Assembly (NCBI RefSeq): GCF_013520865.1
Contig: NZ_JACDXJ010000001.1
Location: forward strand, 806,001-870,000
Source: Microvirga mediterraneensis
GTDB taxonomy: Bacteria > Pseudomonadota > Alphaproteobacteria > Rhizobiales > Beijerinckiaceae
DNA length: 64,000 nt
Direction: 5' to 3'
Shown here in pieces: positions 51,200-59,219 of the stretch. Made by a program: the position numbers and the translations under genes. Position 1 is the stretch's first letter; each line of letters begins with the position of its first letter. Below the pieces are notes generated by a model that made no database searches, was not told the DNA's origin, and was given only the letters and a program-made list of their open reading frames with translations.

Positions 51200-51243
51200 G
51201 ATATAGCCAAGGTTATCCGCCCTGTCAAGAACAAAATGAGAAC
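51200..51243 (-). promoter_or_regulatory. Strong sigma-70 promoter with LexA (SOS) box
   Basis: On the minus strand the consensus -35 TTGACA (51228-51223) and TATATC (51205-51200) are separated by exactly 17 nt. Directly upstream and abutting the -35 is GTTC-N7-GTTC (51243-51229), the alphaproteobacterial LexA box. Transcription would start near 51193 and read left toward the aminotransferase. The match is seen directly; SOS control is inferred from the consensus. Confidence 0.75.
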
Positions 51244-51271
51244 ATAACGTTGCCCCGATGACTTTCTCCGC

Positions 51272-51376
51272 CCTCATCCTGAGGAGCAGCGCAGCGGCGT
51301 CTCGAAGGATCAGGGCGCCTCCAGTGCTCTCTGGATCCTCCTTCGCGGCGCCACGGCGTGGCGCCTCAGGATGAGG
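51272..51376. repeat. RPT-like inverted repeat, CCTCATCCTGAGG type
   Basis: Ends CCTCATCCTGAGG and CCTCAGGATGAGG enclose about 80 bases with further inner symmetry (TCGAAGGATC and GGATCCTCCTTCG). Elements with these ends are widespread in rhizobial genomes. It sits in the gene-free stretch before PAP2, whose remainder (51377-51557) has no other feature beyond short GGCCGGC inverted repeats. Confidence 0.8.
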
Positions 51377-51557
51377 CCGGAGGGTGTTGGCACGGAAAGA
51401 CGGGGATGGCCGGCCTTGTGCCGGCCATGAGGGGGAGGGTGGCACAAGAACGGCCACCACGTGGAAAATGGCTCTTGCGATCCTGAAGCCACGGCTCGTC
51501 GCGCCGTCCATGGCCTACCCCCCGCCAGACGCTTCGAAACTTCCTATTTCAGGAGCC

Positions 51558-52310
51558 ATGAACACGCTTCTCGCCCCCGCCACGCGCCTGTGGCTTCGCC
51601 TGCGCCTCAATGAAGTCGGCCCGCTTCTGTCGCTGTCCGCCTGCGGCTTCTTCGCCTGGGCGTTCATCGCGCTCGCCGACGAGGTGCGGGAAGGGGAAAC
51701 CCATGCCCTCGACAGCCGCCTCCTGCTGGCCCTGCGCGATCCGCAGAACCCGGCCAATCCGCTCGGGCCCTCCTGGCTCGAGGAATCGGCCAGGGACTTC
51801 ACCGGCCTCGGCGGCTATGCGATCCTGACGCTGATCACCCTGGCGGCGGTCATCTATCTGCTCATGGCCGGCAAACGTGGCGCGGCCCTCCTTGTCCTGG
51901 TCGCCATCGTCGGCGGCACGCTCCTGTCCACCGGCCTGAAAATCGGGTTCGAGCGCCCCCGACCGGATCTCGTGCCGCATGCCACGAGGGTTTACACCGC
52001 GAGCTTTCCGAGCGGCCATGCCATGATGTCGGCCATCACCTACCTGACCCTCGGCGCCCTGCTGGCCCGCGTGGAGAAGAGCCGGCGCGTCAGCACCTTC
52101 ATCATGGGCCTGGCGATCATCACGACCCTCCTGGTCGGCGTCAGCCGGGTCTATCTCGGCGTGCACTGGCCGAGCGACGTTCTCGCCGGCTGGGCCGTCG
52201 GCGCCGCCTGGGCGTCCCTGTGCTGGTTCGTGGCGCTCCAGCTGCAACGGCGGGGGCAGGTCGAAAAGCCGGGCGAGATCACGCCGCCCTCCGATGCTAA
52301 GCCGGAATGA
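51558..52310 (+). CDS. PAP2 family membrane phosphatase
   Basis: A 250-aa inner-membrane phosphatase with five to six helices. The three active-site motifs are KIGFERPRPD, FPSGHAMMSA and SRVYLGVHWPSDVLAGW. It probably dephosphorylates undecaprenyl pyrophosphate or a lipid phosphate at the periplasmic face. ATG 51558 follows CAGGAGCC; longer in-frame starts up to 51384 pass through low-quality sequence and are rejected. It overlaps recX by four bases. Confidence 0.9.
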   Translation: MNTLLAPATRLWLRLRLNEVGPLLSLSACGFFAWAFIALADEVREGETHALDSRLLLALRDPQNPANPLGPSWLEESARDFTGLGGYAILTLITLAAVIYLLMAGKRGAALLVLVAIVGGTLLSTGLKIGFERPRPDLVPHATRVYTASFPSGHAMMSAITYLTLGALLARVEKSRRVSTFIMGLAIITTLLVGVSRVYLGVHWPSDVLAGWAVGAAWASLCWFVALQLQRRGQVEKPGEITPPSDAKPE

Positions 52311-52855
52311 CGGACGAGACCGGCAAGCCCCTCCGCAAGCCGCCGCGGCAGGTGACGCCCGCCTACCTGCAGCGGGCGGCGCTCGCCTATCTCGAACGCT
52401 ATGCTTCCTCGGCCGAGAACCTGCGCCGCGTGCTGCGGCGCAAGGTGGACAAGCGCTGCCGCCTGCGCGGCGAGGATCCGGCCGGGTTCCGGGACATGAT
52501 CGACGAAGTGGTGGAAAAGAGCATCCGCAGCGGCCTCATCGACGATGCCCGCTATGCGGAAGCCCGGGTCGCCACCCTGCGGCGCCGGGGCGGCTCGGCC
52601 CGCGCCATCCAGGCCAAGCTCTCCGCCAAGGGCGTCGACCGCACGGCCATCGCGGCCGCCCTGGAAGGGGAGGACGGGGACGAGGAGCAGGCCGCCCGCG
52701 CCTTCGCCCGTCGCCGCAAGCTCGGGCCGTTCCGGCCCGGTGAACGGGCGCCCTACCGCGACAAGGACCTGGCCGCGATGGCGCGGGCTGGCTTCCGCTT
52801 CGACGTGGCCCGGGACGTCATCGACCGGGATCCGGACGACGATCCCGACGGCTGA
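52307..52855 (+). CDS. recX: RecX family regulatory protein
   Basis: A 182-aa cytoplasmic protein of tandem three-helix repeats: AALAYLERYASSAENLRRVL in repeat 1, IRSGLIDDARYAEARVATLR in repeat 2, and a Gly-rich SAKGVDRTAIAAAL. RecX binds RecA filaments and limits recombination. The gene is often beside recA, but here it is translationally coupled to PAP2 (ATGA overlap) with no recA in the window. The C-terminus is Asp-rich (DRDPDDDPDG). Confidence 0.85.
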   Translation: MTDETGKPLRKPPRQVTPAYLQRAALAYLERYASSAENLRRVLRRKVDKRCRLRGEDPAGFRDMIDEVVEKSIRSGLIDDARYAEARVATLRRRGGSARAIQAKLSAKGVDRTAIAAALEGEDGDEEQAARAFARRRKLGPFRPGERAPYRDKDLAAMARAGFRFDVARDVIDRDPDDDPDG

Positions 52856-52886
52856 CGGCCCGCGTTCGACGGAGGCAAGGCGTGAC

Positions 52887-53441
52887 TTACGATTTCGCGT
52901 TGTCCCGCACGAACATGACCGTCGGGTTCCCCTTGTAGGTGGTGCGCCGGAACTCCCGGTAGCCGCATCGTTCCGCCACGCGGATCGAGGCTCCGTTCTC
53001 CGGCGCGATGATGCAGGCCGTGCGGACGGGGCCGAAGTGCTTCTCGCCCCACCGGATCGCCGCCTGGGCGGCTTCGGTGGCGTAGCCCTTGCCCTGGCAT
53101 GCGGGCGCGATTACCCAGCCGATTTCCGGCATGCCGTCGAGGGAGGGATCGATCTCGCGCCTGAAATCGGCGAACCCGACCTCGCCCACGAAACGGCCGG
53201 TGTCCTTTTCCGTGATGACCCAGTAGCCGAAGCCGAGCATCGCCCAGTGGCCCACATAGCGCAGCAACCGTCCCCAGACCTCTTCCTGCGTGGAAGGCTT
53301 GCCGCCGATGAACCGCGTCACGTCCGGGTCGGTCCAAAGCGTGAAGCAATCGGCGAAATCCTCCGTCCGATGGCCCCGCAGGACGAGGCGCTCGGTTTCG
53401 ACGATCGGGATGGAAGCGGCAATCGTGGAGATGGCGGTCAT
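52887..53441 (-). CDS. GNAT family N-acetyltransferase (RimJ/RimL type)
   Basis: A 184-aa acetyltransferase beginning with the RimJ/L pattern VETERLVLRGHRTEDFADCF. It carries the acetyl-CoA pyrophosphate-binding motif APACQGKGYATEAAQAAIRW and the late NGASIRVAERCGYREFR. It probably acetylates an amino group on a protein or small molecule; the target is unknown. It converges with recX (31 bp) and stands alone. Confidence 0.88.
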   Translation of the reverse strand: MTAISTIAASIPIVETERLVLRGHRTEDFADCFTLWTDPDVTRFIGGKPSTQEEVWGRLLRYVGHWAMLGFGYWVITEKDTGRFVGEVGFADFRREIDPSLDGMPEIGWVIAPACQGKGYATEAAQAAIRWGEKHFGPVRTACIIAPENGASIRVAERCGYREFRRTTYKGNPTVMFVRDNAKS

Positions 53442-53592
53442 TGGCTCGTTCGGTGGGTCTTGTCACGCGCTGTGAGCGGTTCCGCCGGGCACGGTGAACT
53501 CCGCCCCCATCGCTGGCAGCACGCGCTTTCAGCGACGATTTCTGCATAACGGCCATGGTCATGCAAGGCCTGCGGGCCTGAAAACCACGGGG

Positions 53593-54237
53593 CTAAAGCA
53601 GTCCCGCCCCCACGTTCACCGCGAGCGCGAGAACCGTGGTGTTGAACAGGAAGGACAGGATCGTGTGGGCGAGCGCCAGGCGCCGCATGCGCTTGGACAC
53701 GATAACCACGTCGGATGTCTGTGCGGCGGCCCCGAGATTGAACGAGAAATAGAAGAAGTCCCAGTAATCGGGCTTCTCCTTGTGCGGAAAGGCGAGGCCC
53801 TGCCGCTCGCCCTTGTCGCCGTAATACTCGTGGGCGTAATGGATGGCGTAGATCGTGTGCACGAAAAACCACGAACAGAGAATGGTGATGCCCGCGATGG
53901 CGAGGCGGAAGCCTTGTCCGCCGATCCCGCCGTCGCGGATGCCGGCGAGCTCCACCGCGATGGCGGCAAGGCTCGCGACGGACGCCGCGAGCATCAGGGC
54001 GAGCACGACGGCGGCGGCCTCGTCCTCCCGGGCGGCGCGGTTCTGCATCATGGCCGTCGAGGAGCGCGCCGCCATGGCGCCCGTCAGCGCGAGATAGAAC
54101 ACGACACCGAGATCCCAGGCCACGAGCACGCGCGAACTGACGGACCAGGAGGACGGCAGGACCGCGAAGACCAGAATGCCGACGAGAGTCGCTCCGAGGA
54201 GCCGTGGGCGCAGGCGGACCTGATTGATAATCGACAT
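53593..54237 (-). CDS. DUF1345 membrane protein
   Basis: A 214-aa protein with five predicted helices (about residues 13-30, 38-58, 78-100, 110-130, 180-210). The family signature lies in the loop and helix FFVHTIYAIHYAHEYYG and DYWDFFYFSFNLGAAAQTSD, whose Asp-rich motif is characteristic of DUF1345. Function unknown. ATG 54237 is preferred to a GTG one codon earlier. The dispersed repeats surrounding osmC begin 63 bp upstream of its start. Confidence 0.85.
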   Translation of the reverse strand: MSIINQVRLRPRLLGATLVGILVFAVLPSSWSVSSRVLVAWDLGVVFYLALTGAMAARSSTAMMQNRAAREDEAAAVVLALMLAASVASLAAIAVELAGIRDGGIGGQGFRLAIAGITILCSWFFVHTIYAIHYAHEYYGDKGERQGLAFPHKEKPDYWDFFYFSFNLGAAAQTSDVVIVSKRMRRLALAHTILSFLFNTTVLALAVNVGAGLL

Positions 54238-54300
54238 CACAAACTCGCAACTCGAAAGAGGCCGGGACTCTGGAGCCTGACGCCATCTGTCCTAGATCAC

Positions 54301-54373
54301 TAGCGCATCGCGCGGAAAAGGTGGACCCGGTTTTCACTGACGTGGCCCTCCGGGTCCACCCCGAACGATGCGC
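54301..54373. repeat. Dispersed palindromic repeat, long form, left of osmC
   Basis: Ends AGCGCATCG and CGATGCGCT, with the body GGTTTTCACTGACGTGGCCC. It is nearly identical to the reverse complement of 54936-55007 on the other side of osmC. Confidence 0.85.
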
Positions 54374-54387
54374 TCGTCCAAGAGTGG

Positions 54388-54429
54388 AGCATCGGACCCA
54401 AAAGCGGATCCGCTTTTGGGTCCGATGCT
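54388..54429. repeat. Perfect 42-bp palindrome left of osmC
   Basis: A fully symmetrical element: the arm AGCATCGGACCCAAAAGCGG plus A is followed by its exact complement, centred on a GGATCC-type core. The same 42 bases recur at 54881-54922. It ends 28 bp before the osmC start. Confidence 0.95.
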
Positions 54430-54457
54430 CTGATCCGATCCGCAAAAGGAGATTACG

Positions 54458-54880
54458 ATGAACCGCAAGGCAAGAGCCGTTTGGCAGGGTACCGGCAAGG
54501 ATGGCACCGGCCATCTCACGTCGGATTCCGGCGTCCTGTCGTCGACGCCCTATTCCTTCAAGACCCGTTTCGAAAACGAGAAGGGCACGAACCCGGAGGA
54601 ATTGATCGCCGCCGCCCATGCCGGCTGCTTCACCATGGCCCTTGCCTTCCAGCTCCAGGGTGCAGGCTTCACGCCCACCGAGCTCACCACCGAGGCGGTC
54701 GTCTCCCTCGAGCAGGAGGGCAGCGGCTTCGCGATCAGGAAGTCGGCCCTGACGCTCAACGCCAATGTGCCGGGCATCGACCGCGCCAAGTTCGAGGAAC
54801 TGGCCCGCGCGGCGGAGAAGAACTGCCCGGTCTCCAAGGTGCTCAACGCCGAAATCACCATGGACTTTACCCTGGCTTAA
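54458..54880 (+). CDS. osmC: OsmC family peroxiredoxin
   Basis: A 140-aa hydroperoxide-reducing enzyme induced by osmotic or oxidative stress in relatives. The two redox cysteines are in AAHAGCFTMALA and KNCPVSKVLN, as in OsmC, and the start MNRKARAVWQGTGKDGTGHL is typical. It reduces organic hydroperoxides in the cytoplasm. GGAGATTACG precedes ATG 54458. The gene is bracketed by two pairs of repeats in mirror image, the right one beginning at the first base after its stop. Confidence 0.94.
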   Translation: MNRKARAVWQGTGKDGTGHLTSDSGVLSSTPYSFKTRFENEKGTNPEELIAAAHAGCFTMALAFQLQGAGFTPTELTTEAVVSLEQEGSGFAIRKSALTLNANVPGIDRAKFEELARAAEKNCPVSKVLNAEITMDFTLA

Positions 54881-54922
54881 AGCATCGGACCCAAAAGCGG
54901 ATCCGCTTTTGGGTCCGATGCT
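54881..54922. repeat. Perfect 42-bp palindrome right of osmC
   Basis: Identical to 54388-54429. It begins immediately after the osmC TAA stop, and followed by TCCTTCTTTG could also act as a transcription end. Confidence 0.95.
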
Positions 54923-54935
54923 TCCTTCTTTGATG

Positions 54936-55007
54936 AGAGCATCGTTCCGGGCGGACCCGGAGGGCCACGTCAGTGAAAACCGGATCCGCTTTTCCGCGCG
55001 ATGCTCT
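54936..55007. repeat. Dispersed palindromic repeat, long form, right of osmC
   Basis: Ends AGAGCATCG and CGATGCTCT with the body GGGCCACGTCAGTGAAAACC. It is the inverted counterpart of 54301-54373. Confidence 0.85.
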
Positions 55008-55013
55008 AGAAAT

Positions 55014-55108
55014 GCGTCATCCCGGGGCCGCAGAGCGGAACCCGGAATGAGAACGGCGCCTTTTTCTGGTGACGATCCCGGATCGGCTCATGCCGCCCGG
55101 GATGACGC
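55014..55108. repeat. RPT-like inverted repeat, GCGTCATCCCGGG type
   Basis: Ends GCGTCATCCCGGG and CCCGGGATGACGC flank about 70 bases. It belongs to a second class of extragenic repeat, lies 21 bp downstream of the TRAP binding-protein stop, and may end that transcript. Confidence 0.8.
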
Positions 55109-55128
55109 CTCCCCGACAACATTCGGTC

Positions 55129-56112
55129 TTACATCACCGCCTTCTTGTAGCTGTCGATGATGGCCTGCCCGTCCGGGCCGGCCTTCTTCAGCCAGTCCTG
55201 CGTCAGCTGCTCGCCGACCTTCTGCAGGCCCGCCTTGAGCGCGGGGCTCGGCGGCTGGATCTTCATGCCCTTCGCGGCCATCTGGTCGACGTACCACTTG
55301 GTCTTCTCCTGGGCCGTCTTCCAGCCGCGCTCCTCGGCCGCCTTGGCGGCCTTCAGCACGGCCTCCTGGGTCGGCTTGTCGAGGGCGTCGAAGGCCGCCT
55401 TGTTGACGAAGGTCAGGTTCTTCGGGATCCAGGCCTGCGTGTCGTAGAAGTGAGACAGGGATTCCCACACCTTCGAGTCGTAGCCGGTGGCGCCCGAGGT
55501 CATGAAGGTGGTGACCACGCCCGTGGCGAGCGCCTGCGGCAGGTCCGCGGCCTGCACTGTTACGGGCTGCGCGCCGACGAGTTCGGCGATGCGGGCGGTG
55601 CCGGGATTGTAGGAGCGCCACTTGACGCCCTTCAGGTCCTCGACGGTGTTGATGTCCTTCTTGGCGAAGATCCCCTGCGGCGGCCACGGCACCGCGAACA
55701 GCAGCATCAGGCCCTGACTGGCGAACTTCTTCTCGATGGCCGGCTTCTGCACGTCCCAGAGCTTCTTCGCCTGGTCGAACGACGTGGCCAGGAAGGGCAC
55801 CACGTCGAGGCCGTAGACCGGATCCTCGTTCTCGTGCAGCGACATCAGCACCTCGCCGGCCTGGGCCTGCCCGGTCTGCACGGCGCGCTTGATCTCCGGC
55901 GCCTTGAAGAGCGAGGCATTGCCGTGGACCGTGATCTGCAGCTTGCCGCCGGTCGCGTCGCCGACATCCTTGGCGAAGGCGTTCAGGTTCTCGGTATGGA
56001 AATTGTCCGCCGGATAGGCGGCGGGCAGGTTCCACTTGGTCTGCGCCACCGCGGGCGCCGCCAGGAGCAGGGCTCCCGCGAGGCTCAGTCCGAAGCGTGT
56101 CATGTGTTTCAT
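55129..56112 (-). CDS. TRAP transporter substrate-binding protein (DctP type)
   Basis: A 327-aa periplasmic receptor. A signal peptide (LSLAGALLLAAPAVAQ) precedes the DctP fold, with NLPAAYPADNFHTENLNAFA, GEVLMSLHENEDPVYGLDVV, VEDLKGVKWRSYNPGTARI and ALATGVVTTFMTSGATGYDS. It delivers a ligand, usually a carboxylate, to the permease. The position of the conserved Arg that binds the carboxylate (KGVKWRSYN) supports an organic acid. ATG 56112 follows GAGGGAGAA. It is third in the dctQ-dctM-dctP order. Confidence 0.92.
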   Translation of the reverse strand: MKHMTRFGLSLAGALLLAAPAVAQTKWNLPAAYPADNFHTENLNAFAKDVGDATGGKLQITVHGNASLFKAPEIKRAVQTGQAQAGEVLMSLHENEDPVYGLDVVPFLATSFDQAKKLWDVQKPAIEKKFASQGLMLLFAVPWPPQGIFAKKDINTVEDLKGVKWRSYNPGTARIAELVGAQPVTVQAADLPQALATGVVTTFMTSGATGYDSKVWESLSHFYDTQAWIPKNLTFVNKAAFDALDKPTQEAVLKAAKAAEERGWKTAQEKTKWYVDQMAAKGMKIQPPSPALKAGLQKVGEQLTQDWLKKAGPDGQAIIDSYKKAVM

Positions 56113-56144
56113 CGTCGTTCTCCCTCTGGTTCTTATGGAAAGAT

Positions 56145-57461
56145 CTATTCCGGGAAGGCCGTGCGCGGCAGCCACAGCGCAATGTCCGGAAAAGCCGTGA
56201 TGATGGCAACGGCGGCAACGAGCAGGAAGAAGAACGGCACGGCCGCCCGGGCGATGGTGAAGCTGTCCCGTCCGCTCATGTTCTGCAGCACGAAGAGGTT
56301 GAATCCCACCGGCGGCGTGATCTGGGCCATCTCCACGAGGATGATGAGGAACACGCCGAACCAGACGAGGTCGAAGCCCGCCTGCTTCACCATGGGCAGC
56401 ACGACCACCGTGGTGAGGACGATCATCGAGATGCCGTCGATGAGGCAGCCCAGGAGGATGTACATGACCGTGAGGGCCGCGATCAGCACGTAGGGCGACA
56501 GGTGCAGCGACTCGACCCAGGAGGCCAGAGCCACGGGGATGCCCGTATAGGCCATGGCCGCGGTGGTGAAGGCGGCGCCGGCCAGGATCAGCATGATCGT
56601 GACCGTCAGGCGTGTCGCGCTCAACAGGCTCTCGACGAAGGTCGTCCATGTCAGGGTGCCGGACCACCAGGCCAGGATGAGCGCGCCCGTCACGCCCCAG
56701 GCGGCGCATTCCGTCGCCGTGGCCCAGCCGAAGATCAGCGAGGAGAAGATGGCGGCGATCAGCAGGAGGACGGGCAAAAGCTTCGCCGAGCTCCGGAGCT
56801 TGAAGGCGAGACTCGTCCGGGGCTCGGGCGGCGGCGACTTGCCGGGGTTGAGCGCCGACCACAGGACGATGTAGCCCGAATAGAGCGCCATCACGACGAG
56901 ACCCGGCAGGAAGCCCGCGAGGAAGACCTGGATGACGGACACGTTCGCCGCGATGGCGTAGACCACCATGGGAATGGAGGGCGGGATCAGGAGGCCGAGG
57001 GTGCCGGAACCGGCAAGGCTTCCCAGGCTCATCATGTCGTCGTAGCCGCGCTTCTTGAGTTCCGGCAGGGCGATCTTGCCCACGGTGGCGCAGGTCGCGG
57101 CCGACGATCCCGACACGGCCGCGAAGACGCCGCAGCCCACCACGTTCACGTGCAGCAGGCGGCCGGGAAGCCAGTTCAGCCAGGGCGCCAGTCCCATGAA
57201 CATCTGTTCCGACAGGCGCGTGCGGAACAGGATCTCGCCCATCCAGATGAAGAGCGGCAGGGCCGCGAGCGTCCAGGACGCGGAACTCGCCCAGACGGTG
57301 GTTGCGAGGACCGGACCGACCGGCACGGTCGTGACCATGAGAATGGCCGCGAATCCGACGAGGATCAGCGCGACGCCGATCCATACGCCGAGCGCCAGGA
57401 GACCCAGGAGGAAGCCGAAGAGAACGGCCGCGGTGGCGACGAGGCTGAGATCCGAGACCAT
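56145..57461 (-). CDS. TRAP transporter large permease (DctM type)
   Basis: A 438-aa integral membrane protein with about twelve helices that moves the ligand with sodium or proton gradient energy. Typical DctM segments are AAVSGSSAATCATVGKIALP, GSLAGSGTLGLLIPPSIPM and EMAQITPPVGFNLFVLQNM. It begins three bases after dctQ, so the two are translationally linked. The ligand cannot be deduced. Confidence 0.93.
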   Translation of the reverse strand: MVSDLSLVATAAVLFGFLLGLLALGVWIGVALILVGFAAILMVTTVPVGPVLATTVWASSASWTLAALPLFIWMGEILFRTRLSEQMFMGLAPWLNWLPGRLLHVNVVGCGVFAAVSGSSAATCATVGKIALPELKKRGYDDMMSLGSLAGSGTLGLLIPPSIPMVVYAIAANVSVIQVFLAGFLPGLVVMALYSGYIVLWSALNPGKSPPPEPRTSLAFKLRSSAKLLPVLLLIAAIFSSLIFGWATATECAAWGVTGALILAWWSGTLTWTTFVESLLSATRLTVTIMLILAGAAFTTAAMAYTGIPVALASWVESLHLSPYVLIAALTVMYILLGCLIDGISMIVLTTVVVLPMVKQAGFDLVWFGVFLIILVEMAQITPPVGFNLFVLQNMSGRDSFTIARAAVPFFFLLVAAVAIITAFPDIALWLPRTAFPE

Positions 57462-57464
57462 GGC

Positions 57465-58010
57465 CTAGAGCCCGCTCTCGGCTGCGCGATTGACGATCTC
57501 CTCGGGCGTGGCGGCCGGCGGCTTCTCGTAGCGCGGCGCTCCTCCCCTCAGCCCATGAACGAGCTCGTCCAGGAAGGCGATGGCGAGAATCGTCAGGCCG
57601 AGCGAGTATCCGAGCTGCGGGATCCAGAGCGGCACGGCCAGGACTCCTTGGGACATGTCGTTGAAGCGCCAGCTGTCATAGGTCATCTGCACGGCATGCC
57701 AGGCAAAGAACGCGATGATCGCGGATCCGGCGGCCAGGCAGACGATCTCGACCGCGCGCCTCCCGGCGGCGGGGAGGCGGTCGAGGATGAGCCCGATGCG
57801 AATCAGCTCCCCGGACCTGAAGGTGTAGGCGAGCCCCAGGAAGGCCATCGCGGCCATGGACCAGGCGGCGAAATCGTCACCGGCCGGGACGTTGACCCCG
57901 ATCCCCCGTCCCAGGGACAGGCTCATCATCAGGAGGAAGATCGCGAGAAGGAAAACGCCCGCGAGATAGCCGGCGAAACGATAGAGGCCGTCGAGCAAGG
58001 TGCGGATCAT
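57465..58010 (-). CDS. TRAP transporter small permease (DctQ type)
   Basis: A 181-aa membrane protein with four helices; it partners the large permease. FLGLAYTFRSGELIRIGLIL is the characteristic central segment, followed by NDMSQGVLAVPLWIPQLGYS. ATG 58010 (MIRTLLDGLYRFAG) is chosen because homology starts there; an in-frame extension to 58133 is unlikely. First gene of the TRAP operon. Its promoter lies in 58011-58214 together with that of the PRC-barrel gene. Confidence 0.9.
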   Translation of the reverse strand: MIRTLLDGLYRFAGYLAGVFLLAIFLLMMSLSLGRGIGVNVPAGDDFAAWSMAAMAFLGLAYTFRSGELIRIGLILDRLPAAGRRAVEIVCLAAGSAIIAFFAWHAVQMTYDSWRFNDMSQGVLAVPLWIPQLGYSLGLTILAIAFLDELVHGLRGGAPRYEKPPAATPEEIVNRAAESGL

Positions 58011-58214
58011 GCGGTCCGTTTCGGATTCTCGGCGAGAAAGCTTGGCCGAGTTTAGGACCATTCTCCGAACGAGCAAGCGGTTCCTTGCCCAGTCGCTGCT
58101 CAGGCGGTGAGCAAAACATGAGAAACTGCCCAACGTCTCGACAGAACCAAACTCCCGCTCCGCCGTTGAGTGATGGAGACGTGACAGTGCGTCACGGATA
58201 GTCAGGAGGAATAA

Positions 58215-58790
58215 ATGGCTTCAAAGCATCTCATGATGGCGCTTCTCGGAACGGCTCTTCTGTCGGCCCCGGCTCTCGCCCAGAACCAGCCCGCCGGTTC
58301 ATCGACCAGCCCGAATGCCGCTTCATCGACCACCACGTCGGGCGGGTCCATGTCCAGCGGCAACTGGATGACTCAGGAGAAGGCCGGCCAGTGGCGCGCC
58401 TCGAAGATCGAAGGCCTGAACGTCTACAACAACAACAACGAGAAGATCGGCGACATCAGCGAGCTGCTCGTGGATCAGAGCGGCAAGATCGAAGCCGTTG
58501 TGATCGGCGTCGGCGGGTTCCTCGGCATGGGCGAGCATGACGTCGCCGTGCCTTTCGACCAGATCAAGTTCGTCAACGAGCCGCGCTCGAATGCGACCGC
58601 GTCGAACACCACGACCGGCACCGCCACCAATGCCCCGGCCACGACGGGTTCGACCGCCGGCTCGACGACCACCACCACGACCACGACGTCCGCCGGCAAC
58701 AACATGAACCGGTCTGCTCCCGATCATGCCATGCTGGACATGACCAAGGATCAGCTGAAGGCCGCTCCGGAGTTCAAGTACGCCCGCTAA
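58215..58790 (+). CDS. Exported PRC-barrel domain protein
   Basis: A 191-aa protein with a signal peptide (LMMALLGTALLSAPALAQ). A Ser/Thr-rich linker is followed by a PRC-barrel (WRASKIEGLNVYNNNNEKIG, then VVIGVGGFLGMGEHDVAVPF) and a second low-complexity Thr-rich stretch (about 125-165). PRC-barrels bind proteins or small ligands; exported ones are common in rhizobia and often stress-induced. AGGAGGAATAA before the ATG is an excellent ribosome site. A terminator follows. Confidence 0.85.
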   Translation: MASKHLMMALLGTALLSAPALAQNQPAGSSTSPNAASSTTTSGGSMSSGNWMTQEKAGQWRASKIEGLNVYNNNNEKIGDISELLVDQSGKIEAVVIGVGGFLGMGEHDVAVPFDQIKFVNEPRSNATASNTTTGTATNAPATTGSTAGSTTTTTTTTSAGNNMNRSAPDHAMLDMTKDQLKAAPEFKYAR

Positions 58791-58808
58791 TCCGTTTCAA
58801 GCGGAGCA

Positions 58809-58836
58809 GAAAAGGGGCCCGTCGGGCCCCTTTTTT
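58809..58836. terminator. Bidirectional rho-independent terminator
   Basis: GGGGCCC-GTC-GGGCCCC followed by TTTTTT on the plus strand, and by TTTT on the minus strand. It lies between the convergent PRC-barrel and helix-hairpin-helix genes and can serve both. Confidence 0.92.
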
Positions 58837-58844
58837 GTGGCGGT

Positions 58845-59219
58845 TCACGATTTCTGGTGGGCGATGATCCGGTCCTTGATCGCATCGTAGGCGTTCTGCG
58901 GAATGATCTTCTTGTCGACGAGCTCGTTCTTGGCCCGATAGGGGCGGCCCTTGATGATCGCATCCGCCCGGGCCGCGCCGATCTGGGGCAGCTTGTCGAG
59001 TTCGTCCTTGGACGCGCTGTTGATGTCGATGAGCGCGCTGGTGGACGATGTGGTGCTCGGCATCGGCTTGGCGGCGCCGGTCGAAGGGGCCGCGCCGGTC
59101 ATCGGCGGCTTCGCGGCCGTGCCCGGGGTGGCGGTGCCCGGAGCGGCGGTTTGCGCGAAAGCCGGCGAGGCGAGCAGGGAGCCGAGAGCGAGAACGGCCC
59201 CGAGATGAGATAAGCGCAT
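58845..59219 (-). CDS. Exported helix-hairpin-helix protein (ComEA-like)
   Basis: A 124-aa protein with a signal peptide (LGAVLALGSLLASPAFAQ), a Pro/Thr/Ala-rich linker (about 24-60), and a C-terminal helix-hairpin-helix domain (LIDINSASKDELDKLPQIGA, then ADAIIKGRPYRAKNELV). The domain binds DNA in ComEA, the periplasmic DNA receptor for transformation. Whether this protein binds DNA is untested; small exported HhH proteins without other com genes are frequent in rhizobia. Confidence 0.85.
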   Translation of the reverse strand: MRLSHLGAVLALGSLLASPAFAQTAAPGTATPGTAAKPPMTGAAPSTGAAKPMPSTTSSTSALIDINSASKDELDKLPQIGAARADAIIKGRPYRAKNELVDKKIIPQNAYDAIKDRIIAHQKS

